Counted from the stretch's first letter, positions 34,712 to 44,932 are shown. The stretch: DNA of 64,000 bases from Butyricimonas faecihominis (GCF_033096445.1 NZ_AP028155.1:2919880-2983879); one strand, 5' to 3'. Translations and numbers: made by a program. Notes: generated from the sequence alone by a model not told the origin.

Positions 34712-35401
34712 TTATTTAATCAACAAATCGTTTTTCAATGCCGTCCGGGGAACAGCGACTTCAGCCACCCCACAAGCGTAAGCACCTAGAACATATTGAC
34801 CATAGGTAAAACAAACTGAGGTTTTGTTAAAGTTAACAGCCGTCACATCTTTCAGCGTTGGATCTGTCGTAAAACAACCTTCCGGATTCTTGAAATTCGC
34901 TTTCAACTGGGTATTAATCTGAGTCTCGTTAGTATAATTCAGAATCTCCTGATTCGTCAAGAACTTCTGATTCTGCACGTCATAATTGAAGGTGTAGAAA
35001 TTCGTTATTCCATGCGCACCGCCCGTGAAAGTGTAAACAATCAAGCGTACACTCACGTATTGGTCGTTTGCCATAAACACGCTATCTCCCACTTGCAATT
35101 CGTATATCCATACAGGACGCTCTTCTCCACTTTCCTGCCATGACTGGAAAAACTCGTTCGCGTTACTCTTCAAACTATCCTGCAAATCATTCACGAACTT
35201 CTCAATCTTCTTGTTCAAGACCTCGCAGCTCTTGTTCACGTTCGCATCAGCAGAGGAGAACATGGAACGATTTACCGTAATGTCCCAATTCTCAGAATTC
35301 GCCGTAACCTTTTCATTCTTCACGTTCAGCTCCTGAACCTTTGGCTGGCATCCCACAAAGGCAAATGCCATTAAAACTGCCATAATTAGTGTACTTTTCA
35401 T
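34712..35401 (-). CDS. DUF4163/DUF3298 lipoprotein (RsiV-ectodomain-like), copy 1
   Basis: 229 residues, lipobox FVGC. An N-terminal DUF4163-like half (KIEKFVNDLQDSLKSNANEF) and a DUF3298 half with the diagnostic YTFTGGAHGITNFYTFNYDV and a C-terminal CFTYGQYVLGAYACGVAEVA. The same two domains form the lysozyme-binding ectodomain of B. subtilis RsiV, so binding of lysozyme or a cell-wall ligand is conceivable, but no membrane or anti-sigma part is present. It lies 73 nt after the thioredoxin-fold gene, at the end of locus 1. A TAATTTTG box just before it suggests its own promoter. Confidence 0.83.
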   Translation of the reverse strand: MKSTLIMAVLMAFAFVGCQPKVQELNVKNEKVTANSENWDITVNRSMFSSADANVNKSCEVLNKKIEKFVNDLQDSLKSNANEFFQSWQESGEERPVWIYELQVGDSVFMANDQYVSVRLIVYTFTGGAHGITNFYTFNYDVQNQKFLTNQEILNYTNETQINTQLKANFKNPEGCFTTDPTLKDVTAVNFNKTSVCFTYGQYVLGAYACGVAEVAVPRTALKNDLLIK

Positions 35402-35473
35402 TGTGTGTTTTGTTTTTTGTGTATATCACAAAATTATGAAATTAAAATATACTGTTATCACATTGCATCACTT

Positions 35474-36760
35474 TTATTTTATCAAATCTAAAGCTGCCAA
35501 TTTCTGCTTGATCCTCATTTGAATCATCGCTTTTGTCATTTCCTGTTCCATTTGCATGGATTCCATAAAAGCCTGATTATAGCACTTCTTTGCCTCGTCA
35601 TATTCTTTCAAAACCTTATTGGTATCCCCTAGCATTGCCAAGAAGTTAATTTTATCCATCAACGAAATATCCGTGTACTGCAACGCTTTCACCGTCCATT
35701 CTTTCGTTTTCAAAATAACGCTTTCAGGCACCTTTCCCCCGGTAGCGGTGTAAACTTGCTGGGCTGCCATTCCATAATCAACGGCACGGGCATCCTCTCC
35801 CAATTCTTTAAAATAAGCATCCATTGACGTCACGTATCCCTCCCCATCTTTCTTATAAAAAAGTAAGTACTCGGCATCATACAAATAAGTGAAACGCTGC
35901 CGGGCAGACATCGTTTTCTGTGGAACCACGCTATATGTCAATTTCATATCCCCATCAATGCGTTCCAAGTATTTTTTATATTCCTCCTTGCCGGCACGAG
36001 CCATATTCTCCATGATTTTATTATTGTACTCCATCACAAAATAAGCAGGCCCTTCCCCAAGTTTCAAATAAGCCTCCATGTTTTTATTCATAAACTCCAT
36101 CAACTTGTCCCCCGGCTTATCCGTATGATGAAAAGTATTGATAATACGATAATCATCTACATTTATCAGTTCCGGTCCCATTTTCAAATCAATATAGTCC
36201 TTAAAAAATTTTTCGATTCGGGCAATCCATTTTGCCTGTTCCATATTTTCCAATGTACTCACGTAAGCGGGGGCCCCTAGCAACAACTGTTGCATTAGTA
36301 CCAAATCATTTTTAGAAGATTTGAACTTCGTGTAAATCTCCTCAAAGCTCATCTCTTCCCCCGTGACAACCTTGGCCGATTTTATAAGAGCGGCACCATC
36401 AAGAGCTCCTTCCAAGCGGGACCGTAATTTTCCATCCGCATCAAAAAAAGCCAGTGTAGGATACGATCTTACTTTATTCTGTTTCACAACCTGACGATTA
36501 GCGGGATTCTCCGCATCAATCTGTATGGAAACAAACTTTTCATTAAAATAATTTCCAACAGCCTCAAGTGTGAAAACATCTTTAGCCAGCCGTTTACAAG
36601 GCCCGCACCAATCCGCATAGAAATCTACAAACAGCATCTTTCCCTCTTGCTTGGCTTTTTCTAAAGCCGCATTATAATCTCCTTTAAAGAATTCAATTCC
36701 TTGACCGAAAGACTGAATTCCTCCTATAAATATCAATACAATAACCAGAATTGTTTTCAT
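35474..36760 (-). CDS. Exported thioredoxin-fold protein, locus 1
   Basis: About 428 residues. Signal peptide (ends IQSFGQ), then a thioredoxin domain with VDFYADWCGPCKRLAKDVF (C52 and C55 counting from the ATG at 36760) and the cis-proline RSYPTLAFFDADG. The C-terminal ~300 residues are helical and TPR-like (LGDTNKVLKEYDEAKKCYNQ). It would reduce or isomerise disulfides in the periplasm or outer surface. An ATG at 36793 is also in frame but adds 11 basic residues before the signal peptide. Its paralogue lies in locus 2 at 50288-51595. Confidence 0.88.
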   Translation of the reverse strand: MKTILVIVLIFIGGIQSFGQGIEFFKGDYNAALEKAKQEGKMLFVDFYADWCGPCKRLAKDVFTLEAVGNYFNEKFVSIQIDAENPANRQVVKQNKVRSYPTLAFFDADGKLRSRLEGALDGAALIKSAKVVTGEEMSFEEIYTKFKSSKNDLVLMQQLLLGAPAYVSTLENMEQAKWIARIEKFFKDYIDLKMGPELINVDDYRIINTFHHTDKPGDKLMEFMNKNMEAYLKLGEGPAYFVMEYNNKIMENMARAGKEEYKKYLERIDGDMKLTYSVVPQKTMSARQRFTYLYDAEYLLFYKKDGEGYVTSMDAYFKELGEDARAVDYGMAAQQVYTATGGKVPESVILKTKEWTVKALQYTDISLMDKINFLAMLGDTNKVLKEYDEAKKCYNQAFMESMQMEQEMTKAMIQMRIKQKLAALDLIK

Positions 36761-36818
36761 TTTTACTTTTGTTTTAGATAAAGCCCGATTCATCGAATCA
36801 GACTTTATCCGAATTAAT

Positions 36819-37241
36819 TTATTTTACCACAAACGTATAGACATCCGATAATAACTCGGAGTAACCATCATTCGAAACTTTCAAGGTAACGACATAACGC
36901 CCCACGGGTAGTTCCGTGTATAACGGTAACTCCATAACTCCTCCACCACGGACTGTAATTTCTTTTTTGAATACTTCCGCATCTCCTCCCTCCGAAGCCT
37001 TCACGCTTACAAATTCGAACGACAGGGGGGAAGTACCCAATACTCCCTGTATTTTCTGGGTCACCCAAGGAGCCTCATTCGCCATCCTGACAGCATCTTC
37101 CACCGGATCCAGTGTTTTTTTCACTTCCAATTCATTCGGTAAATAACCGGCATTCTCCGCCTTCAAATACCCGACCTTCATATCCTGACATCCCCAACAG
37201 GTGATAATCAGCACAAGAAATAAATATACTTGTTTCATCAT
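36819..37241 (-). CDS. Small Ig-like surface lipoprotein, locus 1
   Basis: 140 residues, lipobox ITCWGC. Followed by KVGYLKAENAGYLP and a beta-sandwich ending with GRYVVTLKVSNDGYSELLSD. It resembles the short lipoproteins next to SusD that carry an Ig-like fold and may bind substrate or pack on SusCD; the exact Pfam family was not recognised. The paralogue at 51592-52032 shares SVKA(S/F)(E/D)GG(D/N)A and GVLGT(S/E)PL. It lies 12 nt after the fasciclin gene. Confidence 0.75.
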   Translation of the reverse strand: MMKQVYLFLVLIITCWGCQDMKVGYLKAENAGYLPNELEVKKTLDPVEDAVRMANEAPWVTQKIQGVLGTSPLSFEFVSVKASEGGDAEVFKKEITVRGGGVMELPLYTELPVGRYVVTLKVSNDGYSELLSDVYTFVVK

Positions 37242-37253
37242 AGCATTTCGTTT

Positions 37254-37877
37254 TTATAATTGTCCCAAGGTATAAGAGTAATTCAAAGAATGAACGACTC
37301 CATTATCCGTTTCTATATCAGTTGAAGCGACATCAATCTGTGTTCTCGTGTCAAACGAAGTGACATACAAATACACGGGCCCCACGTCCGGAATATCATG
37401 ATAGGTATCCTGAAACGAGTATACCCAGAATTTTGTCCCGAAAGCACTGGTGAAAACTTTTCCACCTTTCCCCTGCGTCTCGCCCAAAATCTGTTCGCCC
37501 CGGGGAATATCATCCCGCCAATGAATCCCGGCAACCACATGCCGTAATATCAACTCCCGACACGTTGCTTCCGGAATTTCCCGAATAGCATTATATCCCT
37601 GCTCGATCATCCATCGAAGAATGGATAAATTTGTCGGACCGAAAAAAGTTATTTTCTCGTACCCGACCTGCTTCCCTTGAAACAAATCTTCCAGACCGGC
37701 ACGTTCCACCAAGAGTAACGTGCTATCCCAATCGTAAGAATTGGAATGCAGGTAATCATACATCGTCCCGTCAAAACGGCCGTTCGCTAAACCCGAATCG
37801 ATGTAATTGTATTTCGTCTCGCAAGAAAAAAGCGAGAGCAAAACCAAAATTATTCCTATATTTCTCATTGTCTTCAT
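37254..37877 (-). CDS. Fasciclin-like lipoprotein, locus 1
   Basis: 207 residues, lipobox SLFSC then ETKYNYID. It matches the Bacteroidota fasciclin-type proteins found with SusCD: MYDYLHSNSYDWDSTLLLVE, the FAS1 motif ITFFGPTNLSILRWM and a C-terminal GVVHSLNYSYTLGQL. FAS1 domains mediate protein or glycan contacts at the cell surface. It follows susD by 7 nt and has a clear paralogue at 52052-52702. Confidence 0.82.
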   Translation of the reverse strand: MKTMRNIGIILVLLSLFSCETKYNYIDSGLANGRFDGTMYDYLHSNSYDWDSTLLLVERAGLEDLFQGKQVGYEKITFFGPTNLSILRWMIEQGYNAIREIPEATCRELILRHVVAGIHWRDDIPRGEQILGETQGKGGKVFTSAFGTKFWVYSFQDTYHDIPDVGPVYLYVTSFDTRTQIDVASTDIETDNGVVHSLNYSYTLGQL

Positions 37878-37884
37878 TTTAAAT

Positions 37885-39420
37885 TTACTCGAATCTTGAC
37901 CAATAAATATTCTGACGTATCAAATCATTTAGATTAAATGCTTCATCCCCAATCGGTAAAAACAAAGCTCCTTCTTTTACATCTTGCTGATCCAGTGTTT
38001 TGTAATTACCATCCATATAAGTATGTATGTATTCCAGTCCATTCCGTATAATGTCATAATACCGATGTCCTTCAAGCAGAAGTTCCCTCTCCCGTTCTTT
38101 AAAGATCGCCAGTTGAATGTCATTTTCTCCCGGAGCCGGATAAGGCGTAGCGTGAGCCCGATTGCGGATTTTATTCAAATCCGCTTTTGCCAGATCATCA
38201 CCCAGTTTTGCGTAGCATTCGGCCCTCAACAAATAAATATCCGCCAAGCGCCAGTAGCTATAATTCACGTCAATGTAAGCGACCTGAGGGGTAGGACTCC
38301 ACGACACATTCCTGTAGACTACATCTCGCCATTTATACACGTATGCATATCCTTGATTCACTTTATACATCGTATCATGCGACATGGAATCCAGCTTAAA
38401 GAAATATTCATCCCTCCGGTCATCCGTATCCTCGTAAAGATTTTTAACCGTCTCGGCCTTGATCACGAAGTCTTTCGTCACCACGGATCCCGGAGTTTCC
38501 GTACCTTTTACCGGCCAAGTAATCCATACCCTGCCCGGGAAGTACGCCATCGGGTAAGTCTGAAAACGGTCCAGCTCAAACTCCAGAATATTCTCCTGAC
38601 TGGCACCTATTCCTTTCATGGCTTTCGTACACACCTCTTCACTCGTGCGTTCCAACTCGTAAAATCCCGCTTTCTTTTCAATCAAAAGCGTAGACCATTC
38701 TATCGACTCTTCATAACATTTTTTTGCATCTCCTTCCAGACCGCACAAATCAATCATGCTCCCTTTCCATGCATACAAATGAGCCAAGAGTGCCGCACAA
38801 CTTCCCTTGCAACCATATTGCTTTGACACCCAAGTATTCGCACCGAGAAGAGGCATATCCTCGTACTTCGGTAACAATTCATATCCTTCCGAGGCATTTT
38901 TTATCGCTTCATCCAACACATCCAGCATTGAACTTTTGTTATATACCTCCATACTGGTACTATTTCTCGTGATAACGGCATCTCCCCACTTCCTCGCTAA
39001 ATCGAAATAAACAAAACCCTTCACGAAATAGGCCTGCCCCGCATAGAAGTCCAATTTATCCTGCGGAATCCCCTCTGCCCGATATAAATTATCCAGAATC
39101 ACGTTCGCCACGTAAATCAAATCATACTGATTTCTCCAACCATTGGAAAATGAATTTATTATTGACGTTTGATTCAACATTCGTTGATCCCCATAATAGG
39201 AGCTATTCACCTGATCGGCCAAAAACCCCCGGAAAGCCATCACTTCATTTTCAAATTGTTTGTACCGGAAAAAACCCTCCAACTGAAAAATCATGGCATT
39301 AAAATCCTCCTCGGTTTTAAAGAAATTCGTGAATGTTATGGCATTCTCCGGTTCCACGTCCAAAACGCTATCACATCCCCATAACAAAGGGAAAAGTAGT
39401 ATATATATAATTTTCCTCAT
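37885..39420 (-). CDS. SusD/RagB-family nutrient-binding lipoprotein, locus 1
   Basis: 511 residues, lipobox LLWGC (C16) then DSVLDVEPEN. Helical SusD fold with typical features: FYAGQAYFVKGFVYFDLARK, WGDAVI, ASQENILEFELDRF, WRLADIYLLRAECYAKLGD, LNKIRNRAHATPYP, and ERERELLLEGHRYYDIIRNG near the end. It caps the SusC channel and binds the substrate on the cell surface. It starts 2 nt after the susC stop. Confidence 0.95.
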   Translation of the reverse strand: MRKIIYILLFPLLWGCDSVLDVEPENAITFTNFFKTEEDFNAMIFQLEGFFRYKQFENEVMAFRGFLADQVNSSYYGDQRMLNQTSIINSFSNGWRNQYDLIYVANVILDNLYRAEGIPQDKLDFYAGQAYFVKGFVYFDLARKWGDAVITRNSTSMEVYNKSSMLDVLDEAIKNASEGYELLPKYEDMPLLGANTWVSKQYGCKGSCAALLAHLYAWKGSMIDLCGLEGDAKKCYEESIEWSTLLIEKKAGFYELERTSEEVCTKAMKGIGASQENILEFELDRFQTYPMAYFPGRVWITWPVKGTETPGSVVTKDFVIKAETVKNLYEDTDDRRDEYFFKLDSMSHDTMYKVNQGYAYVYKWRDVVYRNVSWSPTPQVAYIDVNYSYWRLADIYLLRAECYAKLGDDLAKADLNKIRNRAHATPYPAPGENDIQLAIFKERERELLLEGHRYYDIIRNGLEYIHTYMDGNYKTLDQQDVKEGALFLPIGDEAFNLNDLIRQNIYWSRFE

Positions 39421-39422
39421 GG

Positions 39423-42400
39423 CTAAAATTTTACAGTTAATCCTAACGTTAGCTTCCGGGCAAGAGGATAATACATGAAATTATCATACCCGGTATAGGG
39501 GTCCACCACTTCCGGATCCACGCCGGAATAATTTGTCAACAGAAACAAGTTCTCTGCCGTAAAAAACAAACGACACCCTTCAAGATTAATTTTCTTCATC
39601 CACTCTTTCGGGAGATTATAGCCAAGAGTCAATTGTTTCAAGCGCAAATAATGCACTTTCTCTATATTGGAAGAGACATCTCCACCAAACTGACCGATAT
39701 AACCATCAGTACTAGAGGTTATAATAGGATAATCTGCCTTATCGCCCGGTTTCTCCCAAAATGTCGTGTTTGCATAATCAACAAAAATCGTACTTGTTCT
39801 TAAATTATTCTGCAAGGAAGAAATCTTGTACAAATTAATAATTTTCCGCCCCAAGGAATACGTAAACAATACATTCAAATCGAAACCGTTCCACATGATC
39901 TCGTTTGCCCATCCCCCGTAAGCAACCGGCAAGGTCGATCCCGCATAATATCGATCCTCATCATTGATTTTTCCATCCTGATTCATATCCTGAATCATCC
40001 GGGTTCCCGCCGAATAGGGATAACTCTTATTCATCGAGTGCAACAGATTTTTATTCCCTTGCTGATCGTAATAAGCCGGAATATCCTTCTCGGACTCGAT
40101 TATTCCCAGATCCTTGTAAATATACAACCCGTAAATAGGACGCCCAAGAACCAACTGGCCAGTACCGTTCACCATATCCATATCCGTGTACGACTTTTCA
40201 AAGCGGTTCCAGTTCCTCGAAATATTAAATTTTCCCCGCCATTTTACTTCCGTGTTACGTAATATATCATAATTCAACTCTAACTCGATTCCCTCATTAG
40301 AAATCTCCATTGCGTTCTGCCACGCGGTTTTATGATAATAGTAATCTCCCGGTAAGGAAACATTGAATAACAGAGATTTCGAATATTTATAATAGTAATC
40401 CAACTTGAACTTCAAACGATAATCAAAGAGATCGACATCCAAACCAATATCATACTGGTCTGATTCCTCCCAAGTCAAATTTCTATTAACGATCTGGGAA
40501 GGTAATACCCCTGCATTCCCCAAGAAAGTATTTGCAAATTCCAAAGTTCCATGTGCCAGATAGGCATCTCGGAATTGCTGCCCGGAAGTTCCCCATGATG
40601 CCCGTATTTTAGCATAACTCAACCACCATTTCTTGAAAAACGGTTCCTCGGAAAAAGCCCAACCGACAGCGACCGATGGGAACGTGGCCCAACGCACATC
40701 CTCCCCAAACACGGACGAACCATCCCTTCTCAACGTGAACTCGAACAAATATTTCTTTTTATAATTATAAGCGGCACGACCAAAATAGCTTAACATGATT
40801 TTCTCCTCAAAATTGGATCGATAGGCCTGTAAGGATTTAACACTTCCATATTCCTCGAACGTGGTAGGAAATCCATTCAGTACATAATGAATCTTATCAC
40901 TTGGAGATCCCTTCCCGCTCCCGCTAAACTGGTCTTTTGCCTCTCTCAAATAAGACAAACCCAACAGAATTTCCATGTTATGATTATCCCGGATCGATTT
41001 ATTATAAACAAGTAGATTCTCATTGGAGAATAGCGTTCCACTACTTATGCTTCCCGTTGATACACTCAAATTATTCGCCGCATCCAGATAACTGGGTGTA
41101 AATGAGTTCCGTTTCCCTTCAGAGAAATCCATGGATAAACTCGAAGACAATTTCAATCCTTTTACGAACTCGTACGCAACGGCCAGACTTGCCCGGATCC
41201 GGTAAGTAATATTTTTCTCGGAAGATTCGTTCAACTGTTTCAAGGTCTCCTTCTCAATCTCGCCGGATCCCGGCAAAATGGATAAATTTGATTTCGGGTC
41301 GACTGTCAACCGCTCTATCTTACTTGCATTTGTAAAAGAAGTATTTGCAGCTCCCCGGCTTCGATCCGTGTAGGCTAAGTACAAACGGGCATCAATATTC
41401 AAATTTGCACGGGGAACAACATTCAAGTTTGTCAGGATATTAGCTCTCTTAAAATTACTCCCCAACATGATTCCTGTTTCGTCATACCATCCTGCCCCTA
41501 CCATATACTTTATGGTTTCCGTCCCCCCGGAAGCCTGAAGATTTGCGTTTAAAATCTTTCCCGCATCGAAACAATATTTCCACCAATTCGTCGAATTGTT
41601 GTAAAATGGATTCAAACTATCTTGTAAAGGTTTCCCTGTACCAATTTGATATTCAGTTAAGGGATACCCGCTATTCCAGAAATAATCATACGCCCCATTC
41701 TGGTGATAGGCATCACGATAAGATTCCGGCATCTTATATATTCCTGTTTGCCAGCTTCCGTAAGCCGTGCAATAATTCCTTAATTTATTGAGATTCGCAA
41801 TTCGTTCCAACTGTCCTCCCGTCTGTGTCGGGGTCTCCGGCAGAATAGAATACGAGTAAGAAACATTCGCGGAGAACTTACCCCGACCGGTTTTCCCTTG
41901 TTTCGTGGTGATTAGGATTACTCCATTACTTGCCCTTGAGCCATACAACGCTGCCGATGCCGCATCTTTCAGCACCTCAACGGATTCAATAGTAGAAGGA
42001 TCAATCTCGGCTAACGTGTTCGTACCCGTCACCGGAGAAGTAAATGAATGAACGGGAACTCCGTCAATCACGTACAAAGGTGTTCCATCCGTCTGTGATT
42101 CTGACAACAAGGAATTATAACCGCGAATATTGATACGGGTTCCACCCCCACCGGGAGAACCGGAAATATTCGACACTTCCACACCTGCCATGTGTCCTTG
42201 CAACAAATTCTCAAGACTGGCAGAAGGAACCTCTTCCAGCTCCTTAGCTTTCACGGATGAAACAGCCCCAATCAATTCTCTTTTTTTCCGTTCCCCGTAA
42301 GCCACCACGGTCACCTCATCCAAATCGGAAATTTCCTCTTCCAGCACGACATTGATCGTCGTCTGATCCTTCAATTCAACCTCTTTCGTTTTCATCCCCA

Positions 42401-42962
42401 CGAAAGAGAATAACAACGCTTTGGCTGTTGCCGGAAGCTCCAATTTATACACGCCATTCACGTCGGTCACGACACCGACAGTAGTTCCCTTCACGTAAAC
42501 CGACACCCCGGGAAGCTTTCCCTTTTGCTTATCCGTGATCGTTCCCGTGATCACTCTCTTTTTCGGAGTCACAGCCGTAGAACCTTTTACTTCTTCCGCA
42601 GCTTTCTTCTTGATAACCACAACGTTCTTTTCGAGAGTGTACGTGTAATCCGTCTTCCGCAAACAAATATTCATCACGCTATCAATCAACACGTCCTTCA
42701 CGTCAATCGTGATCTTACCAATTTTGTTCACGGCATCCATACTATACACGAATGTCATTTTACTTTGTTTCTCTACAGCAAAAATGATGTCCAGCATCGA
42801 GGCATTTTCCCTTTTCAGCGTTAATTTTTCCGTTTGTGCATGCACACTTCGAAATGCTCCACTAGCTAAAAAAAACGCTATACACAAGCAAATTTTCATG
42901 CATATAGAACTTTTCTCCTTTTTTTTATCGTGCAGGAGCCACGTCCAAAAGTTTTTTTTCAT
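39423..42962 (-). CDS. SusC/RagA TonB-dependent transporter with STN domain, locus 1
   Basis: 1179 residues. Long signal peptide (ends FRSVHAQ), an STN domain (about 46-115, MLDIIFAVEKQSKMTFVYSM) that interacts with FecR, a CarboxypepD_reg-like domain (134-215, GTITDKQKGKLPGVSVYVKG), a TonB box DEVTVVAYG, a plug (LENLLQGHMAGVEV, GYNSLL, VIDGVPV, SIEVLKDAASAALYGSRASN-type segment) and a barrel ending LGLTVKF. The STN domain marks it as a signal-transducing receptor that works with the FecR and sigma factor just upstream. It is translationally close to susD (2-nt gap). Confidence 0.95.
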   Translation of the reverse strand: MKKNFWTWLLHDKKKEKSSICMKICLCIAFFLASGAFRSVHAQTEKLTLKRENASMLDIIFAVEKQSKMTFVYSMDAVNKIGKITIDVKDVLIDSVMNICLRKTDYTYTLEKNVVVIKKKAAEEVKGSTAVTPKKRVITGTITDKQKGKLPGVSVYVKGTTVGVVTDVNGVYKLELPATAKALLFSFVGMKTKEVELKDQTTINVVLEEEISDLDEVTVVAYGERKKRELIGAVSSVKAKELEEVPSASLENLLQGHMAGVEVSNISGSPGGGGTRINIRGYNSLLSESQTDGTPLYVIDGVPVHSFTSPVTGTNTLAEIDPSTIESVEVLKDAASAALYGSRASNGVILITTKQGKTGRGKFSANVSYSYSILPETPTQTGGQLERIANLNKLRNYCTAYGSWQTGIYKMPESYRDAYHQNGAYDYFWNSGYPLTEYQIGTGKPLQDSLNPFYNNSTNWWKYCFDAGKILNANLQASGGTETIKYMVGAGWYDETGIMLGSNFKRANILTNLNVVPRANLNIDARLYLAYTDRSRGAANTSFTNASKIERLTVDPKSNLSILPGSGEIEKETLKQLNESSEKNITYRIRASLAVAYEFVKGLKLSSSLSMDFSEGKRNSFTPSYLDAANNLSVSTGSISSGTLFSNENLLVYNKSIRDNHNMEILLGLSYLREAKDQFSGSGKGSPSDKIHYVLNGFPTTFEEYGSVKSLQAYRSNFEEKIMLSYFGRAAYNYKKKYLFEFTLRRDGSSVFGEDVRWATFPSVAVGWAFSEEPFFKKWWLSYAKIRASWGTSGQQFRDAYLAHGTLEFANTFLGNAGVLPSQIVNRNLTWEESDQYDIGLDVDLFDYRLKFKLDYYYKYSKSLLFNVSLPGDYYYHKTAWQNAMEISNEGIELELNYDILRNTEVKWRGKFNISRNWNRFEKSYTDMDMVNGTGQLVLGRPIYGLYIYKDLGIIESEKDIPAYYDQQGNKNLLHSMNKSYPYSAGTRMIQDMNQDGKINDEDRYYAGSTLPVAYGGWANEIMWNGFDLNVLFTYSLGRKIINLYKISSLQNNLRTSTIFVDYANTTFWEKPGDKADYPIITSSTDGYIGQFGGDVSSNIEKVHYLRLKQLTLGYNLPKEWMKKINLEGCRLFFTAENLFLLTNYSGVDPEVVDPYTGYDNFMYYPLARKLTLGLTVKF

Positions 42963-43064
42963 AACTTTGAGAAATTAAATTGATATTGAATTTAATGAAA
43001 TGGGTTGTCAGAAATAATCACCACAAAATCTCTGGCTCCCATTTTTATTTATAGCAATACGTGG

Positions 43065-44228
43065 TCAACTACCACTTTTCACCGTCAACGATTTTCCAAG
43101 CATCTCAAATTTCACCTCGCCTGTCAACTCCAATATTTTCAATAAAGAATCAACATGTTCATACTTTTCCAGCTTAAACCCAAATCGCTTTTCCGCCATC
43201 TCCGGATTCTGGTAGAACACCTCGAAATCATACCAACGAGCCATCTCCTGTAAAATGTCATCCAAGCGTTCTTCCTCGAACACGAACATCTGTTCCTTTC
43301 TCAAACGGTAATTCTCTCCCTTAATCTTACGATAAGAGAAATCTCCCAATTGCTCATGATAAGTTGCCTGCATATCAGGGCGTAACACGTTATCTTTTAC
43401 ACTCACAATACCCTCAACCAACGAGGTTTCCACAATACCTGAATTTTTATATGCTTTTACATTAAAACTCGTCCCTAACACTTTTACATCGAGAGATTTC
43501 GTTTTCACGTAGAAAGGATGAGCCGGATCATGGTGTACCTCAAAATAAGCCTCTCCTTCCAAGTATACTTCTCGTTTATTGCCTTTAAAACGAATTGGGA
43601 ATCGAATTTCCGACTCTGCAAAAACCCAAACATTTGTCCCATCTGCCAATTTCAGATTATATTCTCCTCCTCTGGGAACGATAATCCGGTGATACTCAAC
43701 TTTTGAATCTGCTATTGAATCAACTCCTGTGTAATCCAACCCGATTCCATTCTCTAAAAGCACACCATATTGATTTAGTTTTTCCGCAACATTTTTTACG
43801 GTATCTAAAGCAACCAACTGTCCCCCCGGCAACTCTAACATCGTCTTATGACTTTCAAAATAAGCGTTCACAATATAATTCGGACGCTCTCCCACCTTAA
43901 AATGACTCACGTACAAAAAAAACGCTGCAACTGCCAACGGTAAAATCAATATTGCCGCATACCAGAACACACGGTAGATTTGCTTGGAATTCTTTGTACT
44001 TGTTGCTTTCTGAATTTTATTCCAACTCCTTGCCGCATCAAAAGATTCGTAAATTTCTTTTTTAACCACAATCGCTTTAGGATCTCGAATACGTTCCAAC
44101 AATTTCTCTCCCTCGGGGATTCCCTGAAGATCCTTTTCCAACTCCAATTCCTCCATATCAGAAAGATTCCCTTCCAGATACCGGGTAATTCGCTCCGCCA
44201 ACTCGATCGATTCTCTATATTTTTCCAT
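43065..44228 (-). CDS. FecR-family anti-sigma factor, locus 1
   Basis: 387 residues: a cytoplasmic anti-sigma helix domain (1-80), a membrane helix (about 88-107, VFWYAAILILPLAVAAFFLY), a FecR domain (about 195-290, IIVPRGGEYNLKLADGTNVW, LEGEAYFEVHHDPAHPFYVK, VLGTSFNVKAY) and a DUF4974 C-terminal domain (DDILQEMARWYDFEVFYQNP). It links the STN domain of SusC to the ECF sigma. The sigma gene lies 121 nt upstream and susC 102 nt downstream. Confidence 0.94.
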   Translation of the reverse strand: MEKYRESIELAERITRYLEGNLSDMEELELEKDLQGIPEGEKLLERIRDPKAIVVKKEIYESFDAARSWNKIQKATSTKNSKQIYRVFWYAAILILPLAVAAFFLYVSHFKVGERPNYIVNAYFESHKTMLELPGGQLVALDTVKNVAEKLNQYGVLLENGIGLDYTGVDSIADSKVEYHRIIVPRGGEYNLKLADGTNVWVFAESEIRFPIRFKGNKREVYLEGEAYFEVHHDPAHPFYVKTKSLDVKVLGTSFNVKAYKNSGIVETSLVEGIVSVKDNVLRPDMQATYHEQLGDFSYRKIKGENYRLRKEQMFVFEEERLDDILQEMARWYDFEVFYQNPEMAEKRFGFKLEKYEHVDSLLKILELTGEVKFEMLGKSLTVKSGS

Positions 44229-44349
44229 ACTATTTTATCAACTTTTACATACCTAATATGCAAAAAGAGAATTCAGGGGTGACCGGAAAACTAAAAATTT
44301 TCAATTTTTATTATTCTGACAGAATAAAATCATGATAATCAACAAGGAA

Positions 44350-44892
44350 TCACATATTCATCAACACCAAGAAAATAATAAACAAATGTTTCAACTCCTC
44401 CCGGAGAAAAGCATACGCTTTCCTTTTTTGAGTCTTCACCGTGTTCACGGAAATTGCCATTTTCTCAGCAATCTCTTCTTGGGAAAAACCAGCCATACTC
44501 AATTCCACCACACGCCTTCTTTCCTTTGGCAACTTACTTATGGCAGCTATAATCTCCCGGTGGACTTCTTCTTCAATCATCACGTTCAGAACAGACTCCG
44601 TATTGTCCTCCAATCTAGGATCGACCTCTTCATTCACCCGATGCTGGCGTAAATAAAAAAGAGCGTTATTACGTAAAGACTTATAAAGATACGCTTTAAA
44701 ATATACCATATCCGTGCAAATTCCCCGTTTCTCCCAGAGATTTATAAAGGTCTCTTGCACCACATCTTCCACGGCCTCATGTTCCGGTATGTAATGTTTA
44801 ACAAAAGCACATGACGCCCCGAAAAAGCTATCAAACAACTTTTTAAAGGCTCGCTCGTCCCCTCTGTTAAATTGATGCAACAGTATATCCAC
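44350..44892 (-). CDS. ECF sigma-70 factor, locus 1
   Basis: 180 residues. Region 2 EAVEDVVQETFINLWEKRG and FKAYLYKSLRNNALFYLRQH; region 4 LPKERRRVVELSMAGFSQEE, IAEKMAISVNTVKTQKRKAY. The C-terminus HLFIIFLVLMNM is hydrophobic, as in the sigma at 218-775. It would transcribe the fecR-susCD operon that follows. Confidence 0.92.
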   Translation of the reverse strand: MDILLHQFNRGDERAFKKLFDSFFGASCAFVKHYIPEHEAVEDVVQETFINLWEKRGICTDMVYFKAYLYKSLRNNALFYLRQHRVNEEVDPRLEDNTESVLNVMIEEEVHREIIAAISKLPKERRRVVELSMAGFSQEEIAEKMAISVNTVKTQKRKAYAFLREELKHLFIIFLVLMNM

Positions 44893-44909
44893 CCTTTATA
44901 TTTTGCCTG

Positions 44910-44932
44910 CAAGATATGACTTTTTTCAAAAA
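44910..44932 (-). promoter_or_regulatory. Putative promoter of the locus 1 sigma gene
   Basis: The - strand reads TTTTGAAAAAAGTC then ATATCTTG, closely matching the element before the sigma gene at 775. Confidence 0.4.

Noticed and set aside
37984-38826. 280-codon frame on the + strand
   Set aside because: It is antisense to a well-supported susD gene and has no recognisable domain or signal.
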